Source: Massilia brevitalea (GTDB lineage Bacteria > Pseudomonadota > Gammaproteobacteria > Burkholderiales > Burkholderiaceae_D). From it: 64,000 nucleotides of DNA. The stretch covers positions 1 through 64,000 of the forward strand of contig NZ_JAULSI010000030.1 of the NCBI RefSeq assembly GCF_030711405.1, in the 5' to 3' direction. The notes under the pieces are model-generated. The model saw nothing but the letters and a program-made list of their open reading frames with translations. It made no database searches and was not told where the DNA came from. The position numbers were made by a program, and so were the translations under genes. Position 1 is the first letter of the stretch. Each line of letters starts with the position of its first letter. Below are positions 17,587-27,807 of this stretch, in pieces.

Positions 17587-19119
17587 ATGACTACCGATTA
17601 CCTCAAGAAGATCCTCACGTCCCGCGTCTACGACGTGGCCCAGGAAACCCCGCTGGAACTGGCCCCGACCCTGTCGCAGCGCTTCGCCAACCGCATCTAC
17701 TTCAAGCGCGAAGACATGCAGAGCGTGTTCAGCTTCAAGCTGCGCGGCGCCTACAACAAGATGGCGCACCTGTCTTCCGAAGCGCTGAAGCGCGGCGTGA
17801 TTTGCGCCTCGGCCGGCAATCATGCGCAGGGCGTGGCCCTGTCGGCGGCACGCCTCGGCTGCCGCGCGCTGATCGTGATGCCGACCACCACGCCGCAAGT
17901 AAAAATCGACGCCGTGAAAGCGCGCGGCGGCGCGGCGGTGGAAGTTGTGCTGCATGGCGATTCCTACACCGACGCCTACCAGCACGCCCTGCTGCTGGAG
18001 CGCGAGCAAAAACTCGCCTTCGTTCATCCCTTCGACGATCCCGACGTGATCGCCGGCCAGGGCACGATTGCCATGGAAATCCTGCGCCAGCATTCGGGGC
18101 CGATCCACGCGATTTTTGTCGCGATCGGCGGCGGTGGGCTGATTTCGGGCATCGGCGCCTACGTGAAAGCGGTGCGGCCGGATATCCGCATTATCGGCGT
18201 GCAGACGGTCGATTCGGATGCGATGGCGCGCAGCCTGAAGGCGGGCGAGCGCATCACCCTGCCCGACGTTGGCCTGTTCTCGGACGGCACCGCGGTGCGG
18301 CTGGTGGGCGAGGAAACCTTCCGCGTTGCCAGGCAAGTCGTGGACGAGATCATCCTGGTCGATACCGATGCGATTTGCGCGGCGATCCAGGACGTGTTCC
18401 AGGACACGCGCAGCATTTTGGAGCCGGCCGGCGCGCTGGCGGTGGCCGGGGCCAAGGCCTATGTCGAGCGCTCGCAGATGGGGCGCCAGCCGGTGAAGAA
18501 CGAGACCCTGGTCGCGGTGGCCTGCGGCGCCAACATGAATTTCGACCGCCTGCGCTTCGTTGCCGAACGCGCCGAAGTGGGCGAGGCGCGCGAAGCGGTG
18601 TTTGCGGTGACGATTCCCGAGCAGCGCGGCAGCTTCCGGCGGTTTTGCTCGCTGGTCGGGCCACGGAATGTGACGGAGTTCACCTACCGTATCAGCGACG
18701 AGCGGGAGGCGCATGTGTTCGTGGGGGTGCAGGTGGGGAGCCGGGGCGAGTCCTCGCTGCTGGCGCGTACCTTCGAGCAGCACGATTTCCGGACGCTGGA
18801 CTTGACGCATGACGAGTTGGCCAAGCTGCACATCCGTCACCTGGTGGGGGGCAAGAGCGCGCTGGCGCAGGATGAGTTGCTGTACCGGTTCGAGTTTCCC
18901 GAGCGGCCGGGGGCCTTGATGCGCTTTTTGGACAGCATGGCACCGAACTGGAATATTTCCTTGTTCCATTATCGGAACCAGGGTGGGGATGTGGGGCGGA
19001 TTCTCGTGGGGCTGCAAGTGCCGGGTGGGGAGATGGATGAGTTCCGGCAGTTTTTGGCGACGCTGGGGTACCGGTATTGGGATGAGAGTGCTAATCCGGT
19101 GTACAAGTTGTTTTTGTGA
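17587..19119 (+). CDS. ilvA: Threonine ammonia-lyase, biosynthetic
   Basis: The 510-residue enzyme is PLP dependent and deaminates threonine to 2-oxobutanoate, the committed step to isoleucine. The PLP lysine lies in SFKLRGAYN (Lys51), the glycine-rich phosphate loop is IGGGGLISG, and the C-terminal half carries two ACT-like regulatory domains (from about residues 335 and 430). These make it the isoleucine-inhibited biosynthetic form rather than the short catabolic TdcB type. The start at MTTDYLKK is chosen because family members begin just before the catalytic domain; upstream in-frame codons encode no conserved sequence. Confidence 0.95.
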   Translation: MTTDYLKKILTSRVYDVAQETPLELAPTLSQRFANRIYFKREDMQSVFSFKLRGAYNKMAHLSSEALKRGVICASAGNHAQGVALSAARLGCRALIVMPTTTPQVKIDAVKARGGAAVEVVLHGDSYTDAYQHALLLEREQKLAFVHPFDDPDVIAGQGTIAMEILRQHSGPIHAIFVAIGGGGLISGIGAYVKAVRPDIRIIGVQTVDSDAMARSLKAGERITLPDVGLFSDGTAVRLVGEETFRVARQVVDEIILVDTDAICAAIQDVFQDTRSILEPAGALAVAGAKAYVERSQMGRQPVKNETLVAVACGANMNFDRLRFVAERAEVGEAREAVFAVTIPEQRGSFRRFCSLVGPRNVTEFTYRISDEREAHVFVGVQVGSRGESSLLARTFEQHDFRTLDLTHDELAKLHIRHLVGGKSALAQDELLYRFEFPERPGALMRFLDSMAPNWNISLFHYRNQGGDVGRILVGLQVPGGEMDEFRQFLATLGYRYWDESANPVYKLFL

Positions 19120-19164
19120 TTGTCGGGTGATGCGTTCAGGTGCATCGTCCCGTGCATGAGGACG

Positions 19165-19230
19165 TGGGGCTGTTGCCTGAGAAGTAATCGGTGTTCATGC
19201 ACACCGATAACCCAACAGGCAACAGCCCCA
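19165..19230. repeat. Two-tier perfect hairpin between ilvA and queF
   Basis: Outer arms TGGGGCTGTTGCCTG (19165-19179) and CAGGCAACAGCCCCA (19216-19230) are exact complements. Inside lies a second exact stem, ATCGGTGT / ACACCGAT (19187-19194 and 19201-19208), with a six-base loop. Seven-base strands on either side form a symmetric internal loop. There is no T tract. It may be a structured 3' end, a repeat element or a regulatory RNA. Confidence 0.7.
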
Positions 19231-19410
19231 CACCCCTCCGCATACCCTCGCCAACGTCACCCGCTTCCACCAAAGCCCGCTCACCAAAAACCCACCCATC
19301 AGCAGAAAGGTGTACGATACGCCGCTTTCCCGCCGCCGGGCCGGCATCCGTACGCGCAGGCAACACATCAGCCGAGAAAACGCGCAGCACCGGCCCATCG
19401 AGACCAGATC

Positions 19411-20241
19411 ATGACCAATACTCCCGATCAATCGCCACTTGGCAAATCCTCCGCCTACCAGACCGAATACGCGCCGGAACTCCTGTTCCCGATCCCGCGC
19501 CAGCAAAAGCGCGACGAGCTCGCCATTGCCGGCACCCTGCCCTTCTTTGGCATGGACATCTGGAACGCCTATGAATTGTCGTGGCTGAACATGCGCGGCA
19601 AGCCGCAGGTGGCGATTGCCACCATCAGCGCGCCGGCCGACTCGCCGAACATCGTCGAATCGAAGTCGTTCAAGCTGTATCTGAATTCCTTCAACCAGAC
19701 CCGCGTGGCCGGTCCCGACGCCCTGCTCGCCCTGCTGCGCGAAGACCTGTCGAATGCCTTTGGCGCGCCGGTCCACATCACGCTCACCGAGCCGGAACAG
19801 TTCGGCAAGCTGAAGATGGGCGAACTCGACGGCCTGCTGCTGGACCGCCTGGACATCGACGTCGACGCCTATTCGCCGGCGCCGGAACTGCTCAAAGCCA
19901 ATTTCAACGAAGCCCCGGTCGAGGAAACCCTGGTCTCGCACCTGCTGAAGTCGAATTGCCTGGTCACCGGCCAGCCGGACTGGGGCAGCGTGCAGATCCA
20001 GTACGTCGGCCCGCAGATCGACCAGGAAGGCCTGCTACGCTACCTGATCGGCTTCCGCGAGCACAATGAATTTCACGAGCAATGTGTGGAGCGCATCTTC
20101 ATCGACGTGCTGCGCCAGTGCAAGCCGAGCAAGCTGTCGGTGTACGCGCGCTATACCCGTCGCGGCGGCCTCGACATCAACCCTTGGCGTGCCAATTTCA
20201 GCACGGGCCGTCCGCATAATCTGCGTGGCGCGCGCCAGTAA
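19411..20241 (+). CDS. queF: NADPH-dependent 7-cyano-7-deazaguanine reductase
   Basis: The 276-residue, full-length (YqcD-like) QueF reduces preQ0 to preQ1 in queuosine biosynthesis. The catalytic Cys183 sits in [13 protein letters not shown], followed by Asp190, and the substrate-side HEQCVERIF segment follows. The [13 protein letters not shown] block is also characteristic. The ATG at 19411 matches the family's N-terminus. No other queuosine gene lies nearby. I see no convincing preQ1 riboswitch in the 290 bases upstream, which hold only the large hairpin. Confidence 0.95.
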   Translation: MTNTPDQSPLGKSSAYQTEYAPELLFPIPRQQKRDELAIAGTLPFFGMDIWNAYELSWLNMRGKPQVAIATISAPADSPNIVESKSFKLYLNSFNQTRVAGPDALLALLREDLSNAFGAPVHITLTEPEQFGKLKMGELDGLLLDRLDIDVDAYSPAPELLKANFNEAPVEETLVSHLLKSNCLVTGQPDWGSVQIQYVGPQIDQEGLLRYLIGFREHNEFHEQCVERIFIDVLRQCKPSKLSVYARYTRRGGLDINPWRANFSTGRPHNLRGARQ

Positions 20242-20283
20242 CACTGTCGGTTTCAAACCACAGGATTCAACCGAAAAACAACA

Positions 20284-20306
20284 GCACAGGAAACCCTGCG
20301 GTTTTT
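20284..20306 (+). terminator. Probable terminator after queF
   Basis: GCACAGG and CCTGC pair around AAAC and are followed by GGTTTTT, 43 bases after the queF stop. An additional outer pairing of CCGAAAAAC (20271-20279) with GTTTTTCGG (20301-20309) extends the structure. The stem is short, so confidence is moderate. Confidence 0.5.
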
Positions 20307-20496
20307 CGGAATCGTCCCCAGATACGGGTAAAAGATGGTGAAACGTGGCGCATGCCCCGCTTTCACCCACGGGATCGGGTTTTTCATTGCGGAAATTGCG
20401 TAGGCTCTTGCGAAAGCGCAAATCGTGCTGTCGCTACCGCCTGCAGAGGGGTCGAATCCATCCTCTGACAGGGGTAGGATACCGACGCGAAATCGA

Positions 20497-20525
20497 ATGT
20501 CACGGCCGTTAAAGCGGCCTATAAT
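20497..20525 (+). promoter_or_regulatory. Possible promoter of ptsN-hprK-rapZ
   Basis: A consensus -10 TATAAT occupies 20520-20525, 62 bases before the ptsN ATG. The -35 region, 17 bases further up, is weak (ATGTCA). The remainder of the 345-base gap after queF holds only the terminator above and a GC-rich stretch with no convincing gene. Confidence 0.45.
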
Positions 20526-20587
20526 TCTGCACCGCAAGTTGCCTGCACAATCCACCCTGCTTTGTGCCGCACCACCAGAAGCGTGTT

Positions 20588-21070
20588 ATGACCAACCTTA
20601 GCAAAATTCTTTCGCTTGAAAACGTCCAGCTCGACATCGAGGTGTCGAGCAAAAAACGCGCTTTCGAGCAAGCCGGCCTGATCTTCGAAAACAACTGCGG
20701 CATCGCGCGCTCGACCGTGACGGACAATCTGTTCGCCCGCGAACGCCTCGGTTCCACCGGCCTCGGCCATGGTGTGGCCGTGCCGCATGGCCGCGTGAAG
20801 GGCAGCAAGAGCCTGAAGAACCCGATCGCCGCCTTTGTCCGCCTGGCCTCGCCGATTCCTTTCGAGTCGCCGGACGGACGCCCGGTCAGCCTGCTGTTCT
20901 TCCTGTTGATTCCGGACCACGTGACCCAGCAGCACCTGGAAATCTTGTCCGAGATCGCGGAACTGTTTTCGGACGAAGCGATCCGCACCGCCCTGGCAAG
21001 CGACCCGGACCCACGTTCAGTACACGAACGCATTATCAACTGGCAACCAAGCTTGCAGGCACTGGGTTAA
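20588..21070 (+). CDS. ptsN: PTS nitrogen-regulatory protein EIIA-Ntr
   Basis: The 160-residue EIIA fructose/mannitol-type domain carries the phosphorylatable His67 in GHGVAVPHGR. It receives phosphate from the PtsP/NPr branch and regulates potassium transport, nitrogen and carbon responses rather than sugar uptake. The start MTNLSKIL is chosen to match family length; an upstream in-frame ATG would add eight unconserved residues. It is followed 35 bases later by hprK, the usual betaproteobacterial pairing. Confidence 0.95.
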   Translation: MTNLSKILSLENVQLDIEVSSKKRAFEQAGLIFENNCGIARSTVTDNLFARERLGSTGLGHGVAVPHGRVKGSKSLKNPIAAFVRLASPIPFESPDGRPVSLLFFLLIPDHVTQQHLEILSEIAELFSDEAIRTALASDPDPRSVHERIINWQPSLQALG

Positions 21071-21105
21071 ACTGAGGGGGTCCATTTTCCCCTCCCTCTC
21101 CCGCC

Positions 21106-22041
21106 ATGCTGCAGACTCCGCTCACCATCCAAAGGCTGTACGACGATAACCGCGACAGCCTGCAACTCGGCTGGTTTGCCGGCTTTCCCGGCGGCGAGCG
21201 GCTGATTTCCGGCGACGTGGCCTCGGCCGCCGACCAGGTCGGCCACCTGAATTTGATCCACCCTGGCAGGATCCAGGTATTTGGACACCAGGAACTGAAC
21301 TACTACCACCGTTTGAAGTCCAGCTCGCGCACCCACGTCATCGGCGAGCTGATCGGTGGCGGCCCGCCGGCGCTGATCATCGCGCAAGGCCTGGAAACCC
21401 CGCCCGACATCCTCGCCATCTGCGACGAGCAGAACATTCCTCTGTTTTCCACGCCCTTGCCTGCCGCCCAGGTGATCGACTTCCTGCGCGTCTATTTGTC
21501 CAAGAAACTGGCCCAGCGCGTGATCATGCACGGCGTCTTCATGGACGTGCTCGGCGTGGGCGTGCTGATTACCGGCGACTCCGGCCTGGGCAAGAGCGAG
21601 CTGGGACTGGAACTGATTTCGCGCTCGCACGGTTTGGTGGCCGACGATGCCGTGGAATTCTCGCGCATCGCCCCGAACATGATCGAAGGCCGCTGCCCGC
21701 CGCTGCTGCAGAATCTGCTGGAAGTGCGCGGCCTGGGCCTGCTCGACATCAAGGCGATCTTCGGCGAGACCGCGGTGCGCCGCAAGATGCGGCTGAAATT
21801 AATTGTTCATTTGGTCAAGCGCGGCGTGCTCGACGAAGAAGTCGAGCGCCTGCCCTTCCACTTCCCGACCGAGGAAGTGCTGGGCCTGCCGATCCGCAAG
21901 GTCGTGATTCCCGTTGCGGCGGGCCGCAACATCGCGGTGCTGCTGGAGGCCGCGGTGCGCAACACCATCCTGCAACTGCGCGGCATCGATACGCTGCAGG
22001 AGTTCATGGAACGGCAACGTCAAGCGATGAGCGGCGACTGA
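21106..22041 (+). CDS. hprK: HPr kinase/phosphorylase
   Basis: The 311-residue protein has the N-terminal HprK domain and a C-terminal kinase domain with P-loop GDSGLGKS (residues 157-164). The conserved MHG (His142) precedes it and the [11 protein letters not shown] signature follows. It phosphorylates or dephosphorylates the regulatory Ser of HPr. In betaproteobacteria it sits beside ptsN and rapZ, as here, and is thought to act in regulation rather than Gram-positive style catabolite control. Confidence 0.95.
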   Translation: MLQTPLTIQRLYDDNRDSLQLGWFAGFPGGERLISGDVASAADQVGHLNLIHPGRIQVFGHQELNYYHRLKSSSRTHVIGELIGGGPPALIIAQGLETPPDILAICDEQNIPLFSTPLPAAQVIDFLRVYLSKKLAQRVIMHGVFMDVLGVGVLITGDSGLGKSELGLELISRSHGLVADDAVEFSRIAPNMIEGRCPPLLQNLLEVRGLGLLDIKAIFGETAVRRKMRLKLIVHLVKRGVLDEEVERLPFHFPTEEVLGLPIRKVVIPVAAGRNIAVLLEAAVRNTILQLRGIDTLQEFMERQRQAMSGD

Positions 22042-22176
22042 CTCAAGCAGGAATCTCAGCAAGAAGCGCAAGCAAAACGCATCCGAACTGGCGCGATTTT
22101 CTCGTATGTACGCCGAACCCCGACATTTCGCGACATGGGCGAGGACACGGCTGTACCGTTGCGGTATCATCGCGCC

Positions 22177-23040
22177 ATGCACATCGTACTCATTACCGGC
22201 ATTTCCGGCTCGGGCAAATCGGTTGCCCTGAACGTCCTCGAAGACGCAGGTTACTACTGCGTCGACAACCTGCCGCCGGCCTTGCTGCCGCACCTGGTGA
22301 GAACGGTCGATGCCGAGCGCACTGCCAAGCTGGCGGTCGCCGTCGATGCGCGCAGCGCCGAGTCGCTGGCCGAACTGCCGATCAGCGTCCGTGCGCTGAA
22401 GGAAGAAGGCCATGAGGTCAAGGTCATGTTCCTGACCGCCAGCACGCACTCCCTGGTGGCGCGCTTCTCCGAAACCCGGCGCAGCCACCCGCTCTCGCAC
22501 CAGCTGCGTCCTGGCGAAAATCCCGCTTCGCGCCGCACCCTGATCGAATGCATCGCCGAAGAACGCGAGCGCCTGGCGCCGATCGAGCAGCTCGGCCACG
22601 TGATCGATACCTCGGAAGCATCGGCCAATAAACTGCGCGGCTGGATCAAGGAACTGGCCGAGGTCAAGCATGCGCCGCTGACCCTGTTCTTCGAATCGTT
22701 TGCCTTCAAGGTCGGCGTGCCGCTCGATGCCGACTTCGTGTTCGACGTGCGCGCGATCCCGAATCCCTACTACGACATCGCGCTGCGCCCGCTGACCGGC
22801 AAGGACGCGCCGGTCATCGCCTTCCTCGACGCCCAGCCGAGCGCCACCGAGATGCTGGAAGACATCCGCGCTTTTGTCGAAAAATGGCTGCCTTCATTTA
22901 AAACCGATAACCGCAGCTACCTGACGGTGGCGGTTGGCTGCACCGGCGGCCAGCACCGCTCGGTGTACATGGCCGAGCGCCTGGCCGCCTATTTCGGCGA
23001 CAGCGAACGCGTGGTGCTGCGCCACCGCGAGCAGTCGTAA
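22177..23040 (+). CDS. rapZ: RNase adapter protein RapZ
   Basis: The 287-residue protein has an N-terminal P-loop (GISGSGKS, residues 8-15). Its C-terminal domain contains [11 protein letters not shown] and the [11 protein letters not shown] signature. In enterobacteria RapZ guides RNase E to the GlmZ small RNA and senses glucosamine-6-phosphate; in betaproteobacteria the target is not established. ATG at 22177 is the first start that keeps the conserved MHIVLITG opening. It lies 135 bases after hprK and is probably in the same operon. Confidence 0.95.
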   Translation: MHIVLITGISGSGKSVALNVLEDAGYYCVDNLPPALLPHLVRTVDAERTAKLAVAVDARSAESLAELPISVRALKEEGHEVKVMFLTASTHSLVARFSETRRSHPLSHQLRPGENPASRRTLIECIAEERERLAPIEQLGHVIDTSEASANKLRGWIKELAEVKHAPLTLFFESFAFKVGVPLDADFVFDVRAIPNPYYDIALRPLTGKDAPVIAFLDAQPSATEMLEDIRAFVEKWLPSFKTDNRSYLTVAVGCTGGQHRSVYMAERLAAYFGDSERVVLRHREQS

Positions 23041-23226
23041 CGGTTCTTGTAAGGTGGGCCGGGCTGCGCAGGGCACCCCGTACCCACGCGCTTACGTGCG
23101 CATGCTTGCACCCGCGCCCGTGAAGTATCGCTCGTAACGCCTCGCCAGGCCACGATACGGGGTTCGCGCCCATCGGATCCCGCGCGAGCGAATAATCAGC
23201 GCCGCGTACACCAGGAACGCACGTAA

Positions 23227-23256
23227 CCGCGTGGGCACAAGTGCCCACCCTACGAA
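23227..23256 (+). repeat. Short palindromic interspersed repeat (ACCGCGTGGGCAC type)
   Basis: GTGGGCAC-AA-GTGCCCAC is a perfect palindromic core, preceded by ACCGC and followed by CCTACGAA. It is nearly identical to 32519-32549 and inversely to 32398-32424. It lies in the 276-base gap between rapZ and the convergent hydrolase gene; nothing else in the gap is recognisable. Confidence 0.8.
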
Positions 23257-23316
23257 CTTGCACGGTATCGTGTTCAGTCATCGTGACGCATCCAGGTATA
23301 TGTTGGCGGCGAGCGT

Positions 23317-24402
23317 TCAATCCAGGTGCCGCAGCGGATGCGCAGACGCCGGCCACACCGGCGCGAAGAAGCCGTCCACCATCTCGGCCGTCACATCGTC
23401 GAGCGATGCAGGCTTCCACTGCGGCGCATTGTCCTTGTCGATCACCAGCGCGCGCACGCCTTCCAGCACTTCGCCGTGCTCGAAGTTGCGGCGCACCAGC
23501 GAGCGTTCCATGCGCAAGCAATCGGCCACGCCCATGGCTGCGCCGCGCACCAGCATCTCGCGCGTCACGCACATCATCAGCGGCGAGCGCTGGCGCATTG
23601 CCTTCATGGCCTTTTGCGCGAAGGGATTCTCGTCGCGTTCCAACGATGCCATGATCGCCGCCACCGAAGCCGCGCCGAAGTGGGCGTCGATCGTGGCGCG
23701 CTGCGCCTGCAGTTCGCTCGCGCCGATGTCGCCCGCAAAGCCGGCGGCAAACGCACGGATCGCAGCAGGCAGCTGCGCGCCCGGCGTCGATGCGATCAAG
23801 GCAGTCAGTGCCCCCAGCTGCGTAGCCGGCACATACACGTCCGCCAGCCCGACATACAGCGCATCGGCCGCGCCGATGGTCAAGCCGGTCAGGCCAAGAT
23901 AATTGCCCAGCTGTCCAGGCGCATGCGACAGGAAATGACTGCCGCCCACATCCGGGAACAGGCCGATGTTCACTTCCGGCATCGCCATCCTGGTGCGGTC
24001 GGTCACGATGCGCAGGCCGGTGTCCGGGCCGCCCTGGGCGATGCCCATGCCGCCGCCCATTACCACGCCATCCATGATCGCGATATACGGTTTCGGATAA
24101 AAATGGATCAGGTGGTTCAGCGCATATTCTTCGGTGAAGAAATCTTCGAGCAGCGCGCTGCCGCCCGTCGGCGTGGCGTGGCCGGCTTCGTGGAAGAAGC
24201 GGATGTCGCCGCCCGCGCACAGGGCTTTTTCGCTGCTGCTGGTGATCACCACGGCGTCGACCGACGCATCGTCGCGCCAGGCCAGCAGGGTTTCGGTGAG
24301 ACGCCTGACCATGCCAAGGTCCAGCGAATTCAGGGCCTTGGGACGGTCGAGGATGATCAATCCGGTGCCGTTGGCGATGCGGGTCTGGACGTAGTCGGTC
24401 AT
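23317..24402 (-). CDS. Enoyl-CoA hydratase/isomerase family protein (3-hydroxyisobutyryl-CoA hydrolase type)
   Basis: The 361-residue crotonase-fold protein has the oxyanion-hole segments LCAGGDIRFF and MGGGMGIAQGG. The PEVNIGLFPDVGGS block and length fit 3-hydroxyisobutyryl-CoA hydrolases of valine degradation rather than short enoyl-CoA hydratases of about 260 residues. The start MTDYVQ is the first with conserved sequence after it. It lies between rapZ and hpf, tail to tail with rapZ, and interrupts a cluster that is often continuous in relatives. The exact acyl-CoA substrate is inferred. Confidence 0.85.
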   Translation of the reverse strand: MTDYVQTRIANGTGLIILDRPKALNSLDLGMVRRLTETLLAWRDDASVDAVVITSSSEKALCAGGDIRFFHEAGHATPTGGSALLEDFFTEEYALNHLIHFYPKPYIAIMDGVVMGGGMGIAQGGPDTGLRIVTDRTRMAMPEVNIGLFPDVGGSHFLSHAPGQLGNYLGLTGLTIGAADALYVGLADVYVPATQLGALTALIASTPGAQLPAAIRAFAAGFAGDIGASELQAQRATIDAHFGAASVAAIMASLERDENPFAQKAMKAMRQRSPLMMCVTREMLVRGAAMGVADCLRMERSLVRRNFEHGEVLEGVRALVIDKDNAPQWKPASLDDVTAEMVDGFFAPVWPASAHPLRHLD

Positions 24403-24450
24403 GGTAGCGAATGGTCGAAAAAACATGCATTCTACCGAAGATCGCCAATG

Positions 24451-24474
24451 AAAAGGGCGCCCATCGGGCGCCCT
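24451..24474 (-). terminator. Terminator after hpf
   Basis: On the minus strand AGGGCGCCC pairs with GGGCGCCCT around a three-base loop and is followed by TTTTCATT, 26 bases after the hpf stop codon. Confidence 0.8.
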
Positions 24475-24499
24475 CGTTCAGACGATGCTGGCCGGCCGA

Positions 24500-24853
24500 T
24501 CAGGCTGCGGCTGCTTCTCCGTCTTCAGGAAGACGCTTGAGTGCGTCGCGACTATGACTCTTCATCATGTCCTTGTACTTCATCACTTGCCGGTGCAGCC
24601 TGTCCATCAACAGATCGATCGCAGCGTACAAATCTTGAGCCACACTCTCCACGTGCACGGTCTTTCCAGACACGCGCAAGTTAATCTCGGCCTTCTGCCT
24701 TTTTTCTTTTTCAGTGAGATTGTCGATCGCGAGGATCACGTGGGAATCGATCACTTGATCGAAGTGGCGGGTAATGCGCTCAAGCTTGTTTTGTACGTAT
24801 TCACGGATGGCGGGAGTAACGTCGAGGTGGTGACCGCTGATAGTGAGATTCAT
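24500..24853 (-). CDS. hpf: Ribosome hibernation promoting factor, short form
   Basis: The 117-residue protein is the short HPF/YfiA type, with [20 protein letters not shown] at the N-terminus and the AINLRV / [15 protein letters not shown] blocks. It binds the 30S subunit and promotes 100S dimers in stationary phase. AAAGGAG ends seven bases before the ATG at 24853, so the GTG two codons upstream is not used. It follows rpoN in the same direction, the common arrangement. Confidence 0.95.
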   Translation of the reverse strand: MNLTISGHHLDVTPAIREYVQNKLERITRHFDQVIDSHVILAIDNLTEKEKRQKAEINLRVSGKTVHVESVAQDLYAAIDLLMDRLHRQVMKYKDMMKSHSRDALKRLPEDGEAAAA

Positions 24854-24914
24854 ACACACTCCTTTGAAGAGGTGGCGGCTGCCGCGCCGCGCAGGAAGCG
24901 CGAGGGTGCCGCCG

Positions 24915-26393
24915 TTACAAGGATTTGCGGAGACTGACTGGAGGAATTTTTAACGCCTCGCGGTATTTGGCAACCGTGCGGCGTGCGATGACCATTCCTT
25001 GTTCACCGAGCATTTCCGCGATCTTGCTGTCGGATAATGGGTTCCTGGGGTCTTCTGCTCCTGTCAGTTGCGCGATGAGAGCCCGGATCGCCGTCGAAGA
25101 TGCTTCGCCCCCCGCTTCGGTGGCGACGTGGCTTCCGAAGAAATACTTCAGCTCAAACATGCCGTGCGGGGTCAGCATGAATTTCTGCGTAGTGACACGA
25201 GAGATGGTGCTCTCGTGTAGGCCTAGTGTATCAGCTATCTCGCGAAGCACAAGGGGCCGCATGGCAACCGCGCCATGGCTGAAAAAGTTGCGCTGGCGTT
25301 CCACAATTGCCTCGGAAACACGCAGGATGGTATCGAAGCGCTGGCGCATATTCTTGATCAGCCACTTCGCTTCCTGCAGCTGGGCGCTCATCTGCCCTTC
25401 GCCTTTGCCCTGCTTCAGCAAGGCCGCGTACATGTGGTTCACACGCAGGCGCGGCATCACCTCGTGGTTCAGGGTCACGCCCCAACCGGCCTTCGTTTTC
25501 CGGACAATAACGTCCGGAACCACGTAGTCCGAGGTGCTCGACGCAAACGCGGCGCCGGGGTGCGGATTGCACTGGCGGATCACGGCCTGCGCTTCGCGCA
25601 GGTCTTCGTCGTCGCAGTCGAGCGCCTTTTTCAGCTTGTTGAATTCGCGCTGGGCGAACCAGGTCAGATACCCTTCGACGATTTTCAATGCCATGCGCCG
25701 CGTCACCAGCGGCACGCCGGGCATGCGGCGGATCTGCAGCGCCAGGCACTCCGCAGCACTGCGCGCACCGACGCCGACAGGGTCGAGACTTTGAATCAGC
25801 GCCAGCGCGCAGCGCAGTTCGTCCATCTCGACTTCGAGTTCCTGCGGCAGGCGCGCGTGGATGTCGTCGAGCTGTTCCTCCAGGTAGCCGTTGTCGTCGA
25901 TGGCGTCGATCACCAGTTCGGCCAGGGCGCGGTCGCGCGGGTTCACGTTGGTGACGCGCACCTGTTCCGACAAGTGCTCGCGCAGCGTGACGCCGACGGC
26001 TTCCAGCTGCGGCCGGCCGTCTTCGTCTTCGCCGCTGCCCGAGGCGCGGCCGGTGTCGCCCCAGTCGCCATCGTGTTCGGCATGCTCGTGCTGTTCGCCC
26101 GCGGCGTCGCCACCTTCGGGCGCGTCGGCGTTCGCAGGCGCGCCGTCTTCGTTCGATGGCGCGGCCGGTGCTTCGCCCTGGCCTGGTGCGCTGTTGATGG
26201 CGCCGTCGGCCAGCAGGCGCACCGAGTGGTCGAGCGGATCGTCGAGGCGCTCCAGCAAGGGATTGTCGGACAGGATCTGCTCGAGTTCCTGGTGCAGTTC
26301 GAGCGTGGACAGCTGCAGCAGGCGGATCGATTGCTGGAGCTGGGGCGTGAGAGCCAGGTGCTGCGATGTCCGGAGTTGCAGGGATTGTTTCAT
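24915..26393 (-). CDS. rpoN: RNA polymerase sigma-54 factor
   Basis: The 492-residue protein has the Gln/Leu-rich activator-interacting region I ([22 protein letters not shown]), an acidic region II (about residues 65-125), the core-binding domain and a helix-turn-helix. It ends with the RpoN box [10 protein letters not shown]. It directs transcription from -24/-12 promoters with enhancer-binding proteins. It sits between lptB and hpf, consistent with the standard lptB-rpoN-hpf operon. Confidence 0.97.
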   Translation of the reverse strand: MKQSLQLRTSQHLALTPQLQQSIRLLQLSTLELHQELEQILSDNPLLERLDDPLDHSVRLLADGAINSAPGQGEAPAAPSNEDGAPANADAPEGGDAAGEQHEHAEHDGDWGDTGRASGSGEDEDGRPQLEAVGVTLREHLSEQVRVTNVNPRDRALAELVIDAIDDNGYLEEQLDDIHARLPQELEVEMDELRCALALIQSLDPVGVGARSAAECLALQIRRMPGVPLVTRRMALKIVEGYLTWFAQREFNKLKKALDCDDEDLREAQAVIRQCNPHPGAAFASSTSDYVVPDVIVRKTKAGWGVTLNHEVMPRLRVNHMYAALLKQGKGEGQMSAQLQEAKWLIKNMRQRFDTILRVSEAIVERQRNFFSHGAVAMRPLVLREIADTLGLHESTISRVTTQKFMLTPHGMFELKYFFGSHVATEAGGEASSTAIRALIAQLTGAEDPRNPLSDSKIAEMLGEQGMVIARRTVAKYREALKIPPVSLRKSL

Positions 26394-26453
26394 CGATTCG
26401 TACTGTTCAACTGCGGTTCAACTTCCGTTTCAACTAGCGTTCCGACGACTGGC

Positions 26454-27218
26454 TTACATGCGGAAATGCTCGCCCAGGTAGACGCGGCGCACCGACTCGT
26501 CGGCGATGATGTCGTCGGGACGGCCCGAAGCCAGCACGGCGCCCTGGTTGATGATGTAGGCGCGGTCGCAGATGCCGAGGGTTTCGCGTACATTGTGGTC
26601 GGTGATCAGGACGCCGATGCCGCGCTCCTTCAGGAAGCGCACGATGCGCTGGATCTCGATCACGGCGATCGGGTCGACGCCGGCAAACGGTTCGTCGAGC
26701 AGCACGAAGCGCGGGTTGGTGGCCAGCGCGCGTGCGATCTCCACGCGGCGCCGTTCGCCGCCCGAGAGCGACAGCGCCTGGTTCTCGCGCAGCTTCTCGA
26801 TCTGCAGTTCGGCCAGCAGCGAATCGAGGCGCGCGTTGATGGCGTCTTTTGACAGCGCCTTGCCGTCGTCGTCGCGCTGCAGTTCCAGCACGGCGCGGAT
26901 GTTGTCCTCGACCGTCAGCTTGCGAAACACCGAGGCTTCCTGCGGCAGGTACGACAAACCCAGCACCGCGCGCCGGTGGATCGGCAGGCTCGAGATGTCG
27001 GTGCCGTTGATCTCGATGGCGCCGGCGTCCGACGGCACCAGACCGACGATCATGTAGAACGAGGTGGTCTTGCCGGCGCCGTTCGGGCCCAGCAAACCGA
27101 CGACTTCGCCGCAGCCCACTTCCAGCGACACGTCGCGCACCACCAGGCGCTTGCCGTAACTTTTCTGCAGCCCCCGCACGACCAGGGTGCTGCCTGCGCT
27201 TGCTCCCTTCATGCTCAT
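26454..27218 (-). CDS. lptB: LPS export ABC transporter ATP-binding protein
   Basis: The 254-residue ATPase has Walker [10 protein letters not shown], signature LSGGERRR, Walker B FVLLDEP and the H-loop TDHN. It powers extraction of LPS from the inner membrane with LptFG and LptC. The start overlaps the lptA stop by four bases. The N-terminal [11 protein letters not shown] stretch is an extension relative to E. coli. Confidence 0.97.
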   Translation of the reverse strand: MSMKGASAGSTLVVRGLQKSYGKRLVVRDVSLEVGCGEVVGLLGPNGAGKTTSFYMIVGLVPSDAGAIEINGTDISSLPIHRRAVLGLSYLPQEASVFRKLTVEDNIRAVLELQRDDDGKALSKDAINARLDSLLAELQIEKLRENQALSLSGGERRRVEIARALATNPRFVLLDEPFAGVDPIAVIEIQRIVRFLKERGIGVLITDHNVRETLGICDRAYIINQGAVLASGRPDDIIADESVRRVYLGEHFRM

Positions 27219-27778
27219 TTCCCCGCCGGCGCTGGTGCCGCTGCGGGCGTGGTCCTGCGCGGCGCGATGATCAGGGTGCCGCGTCCGCCGCCTACCTTGC
27301 TTTCGCCGCTGGCGTCGTTGCGCACGGCCGCCACTTCCTTGCGGTTGTCGTAGGAGATGAAGGGGCCGTTCAGTTCATTCGTCAGGCGCCCGTCTTCCAG
27401 CTCGCGCACGGTCGCCTTCGAGAACAGCTTCACCAGTTCCTGGCGTTCGTCGTACTCGATGCGCTCGGCCTGGCCTTCGATCCACAGGTTGTTGCCGCCG
27501 TCGCGTTTCTGGCGGAAGGTGGCCACGTGTCCCGGACCCGAGGTGAGCGTGATGCTCATGTAGCCTTCCGGCGTTTCCTTGACCAGGGCGCGGTCCGACT
27601 TCATGGTGAGCGTGCCGCGCGTGAGGACCACGTTCCCGGTCAGGATGCGGGTCTGGGTGACTTCGTCGAAGTCGGCCGAATCGAAATTGACGACGGCCTC
27701 CTTCAGCGAGTCGGCACGTTCGGCCAGGGCCGGCAGCGACAGCAGCGAGAGGACAGCGGCGGCGAGGATTTTTTTCAT
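27215..27778 (-). CDS. lptA: Lipopolysaccharide transport periplasmic protein LptA
   Basis: The 187-residue protein has a signal peptide ([19 protein letters not shown]) and an OstA-like beta-jellyroll domain with [19 protein letters not shown] and MKSDRALV. It bridges LptC and LptD across the periplasm. An Ala/Pro-rich C-terminal tail is unusual in composition but short. It is coupled to lptB by a four-base overlap and follows lptC by 29 bases. Confidence 0.95.
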   Translation of the reverse strand: MKKILAAAVLSLLSLPALAERADSLKEAVVNFDSADFDEVTQTRILTGNVVLTRGTLTMKSDRALVKETPEGYMSITLTSGPGHVATFRQKRDGGNNLWIEGQAERIEYDERQELVKLFSKATVRELEDGRLTNELNGPFISYDNRKEVAAVRNDASGESKVGGGRGTLIIAPRRTTPAAAPAPAGK

Positions 27779-27807
27779 ATGGATAGCTGGTTCCTGGATT
27801 TTTGGGG

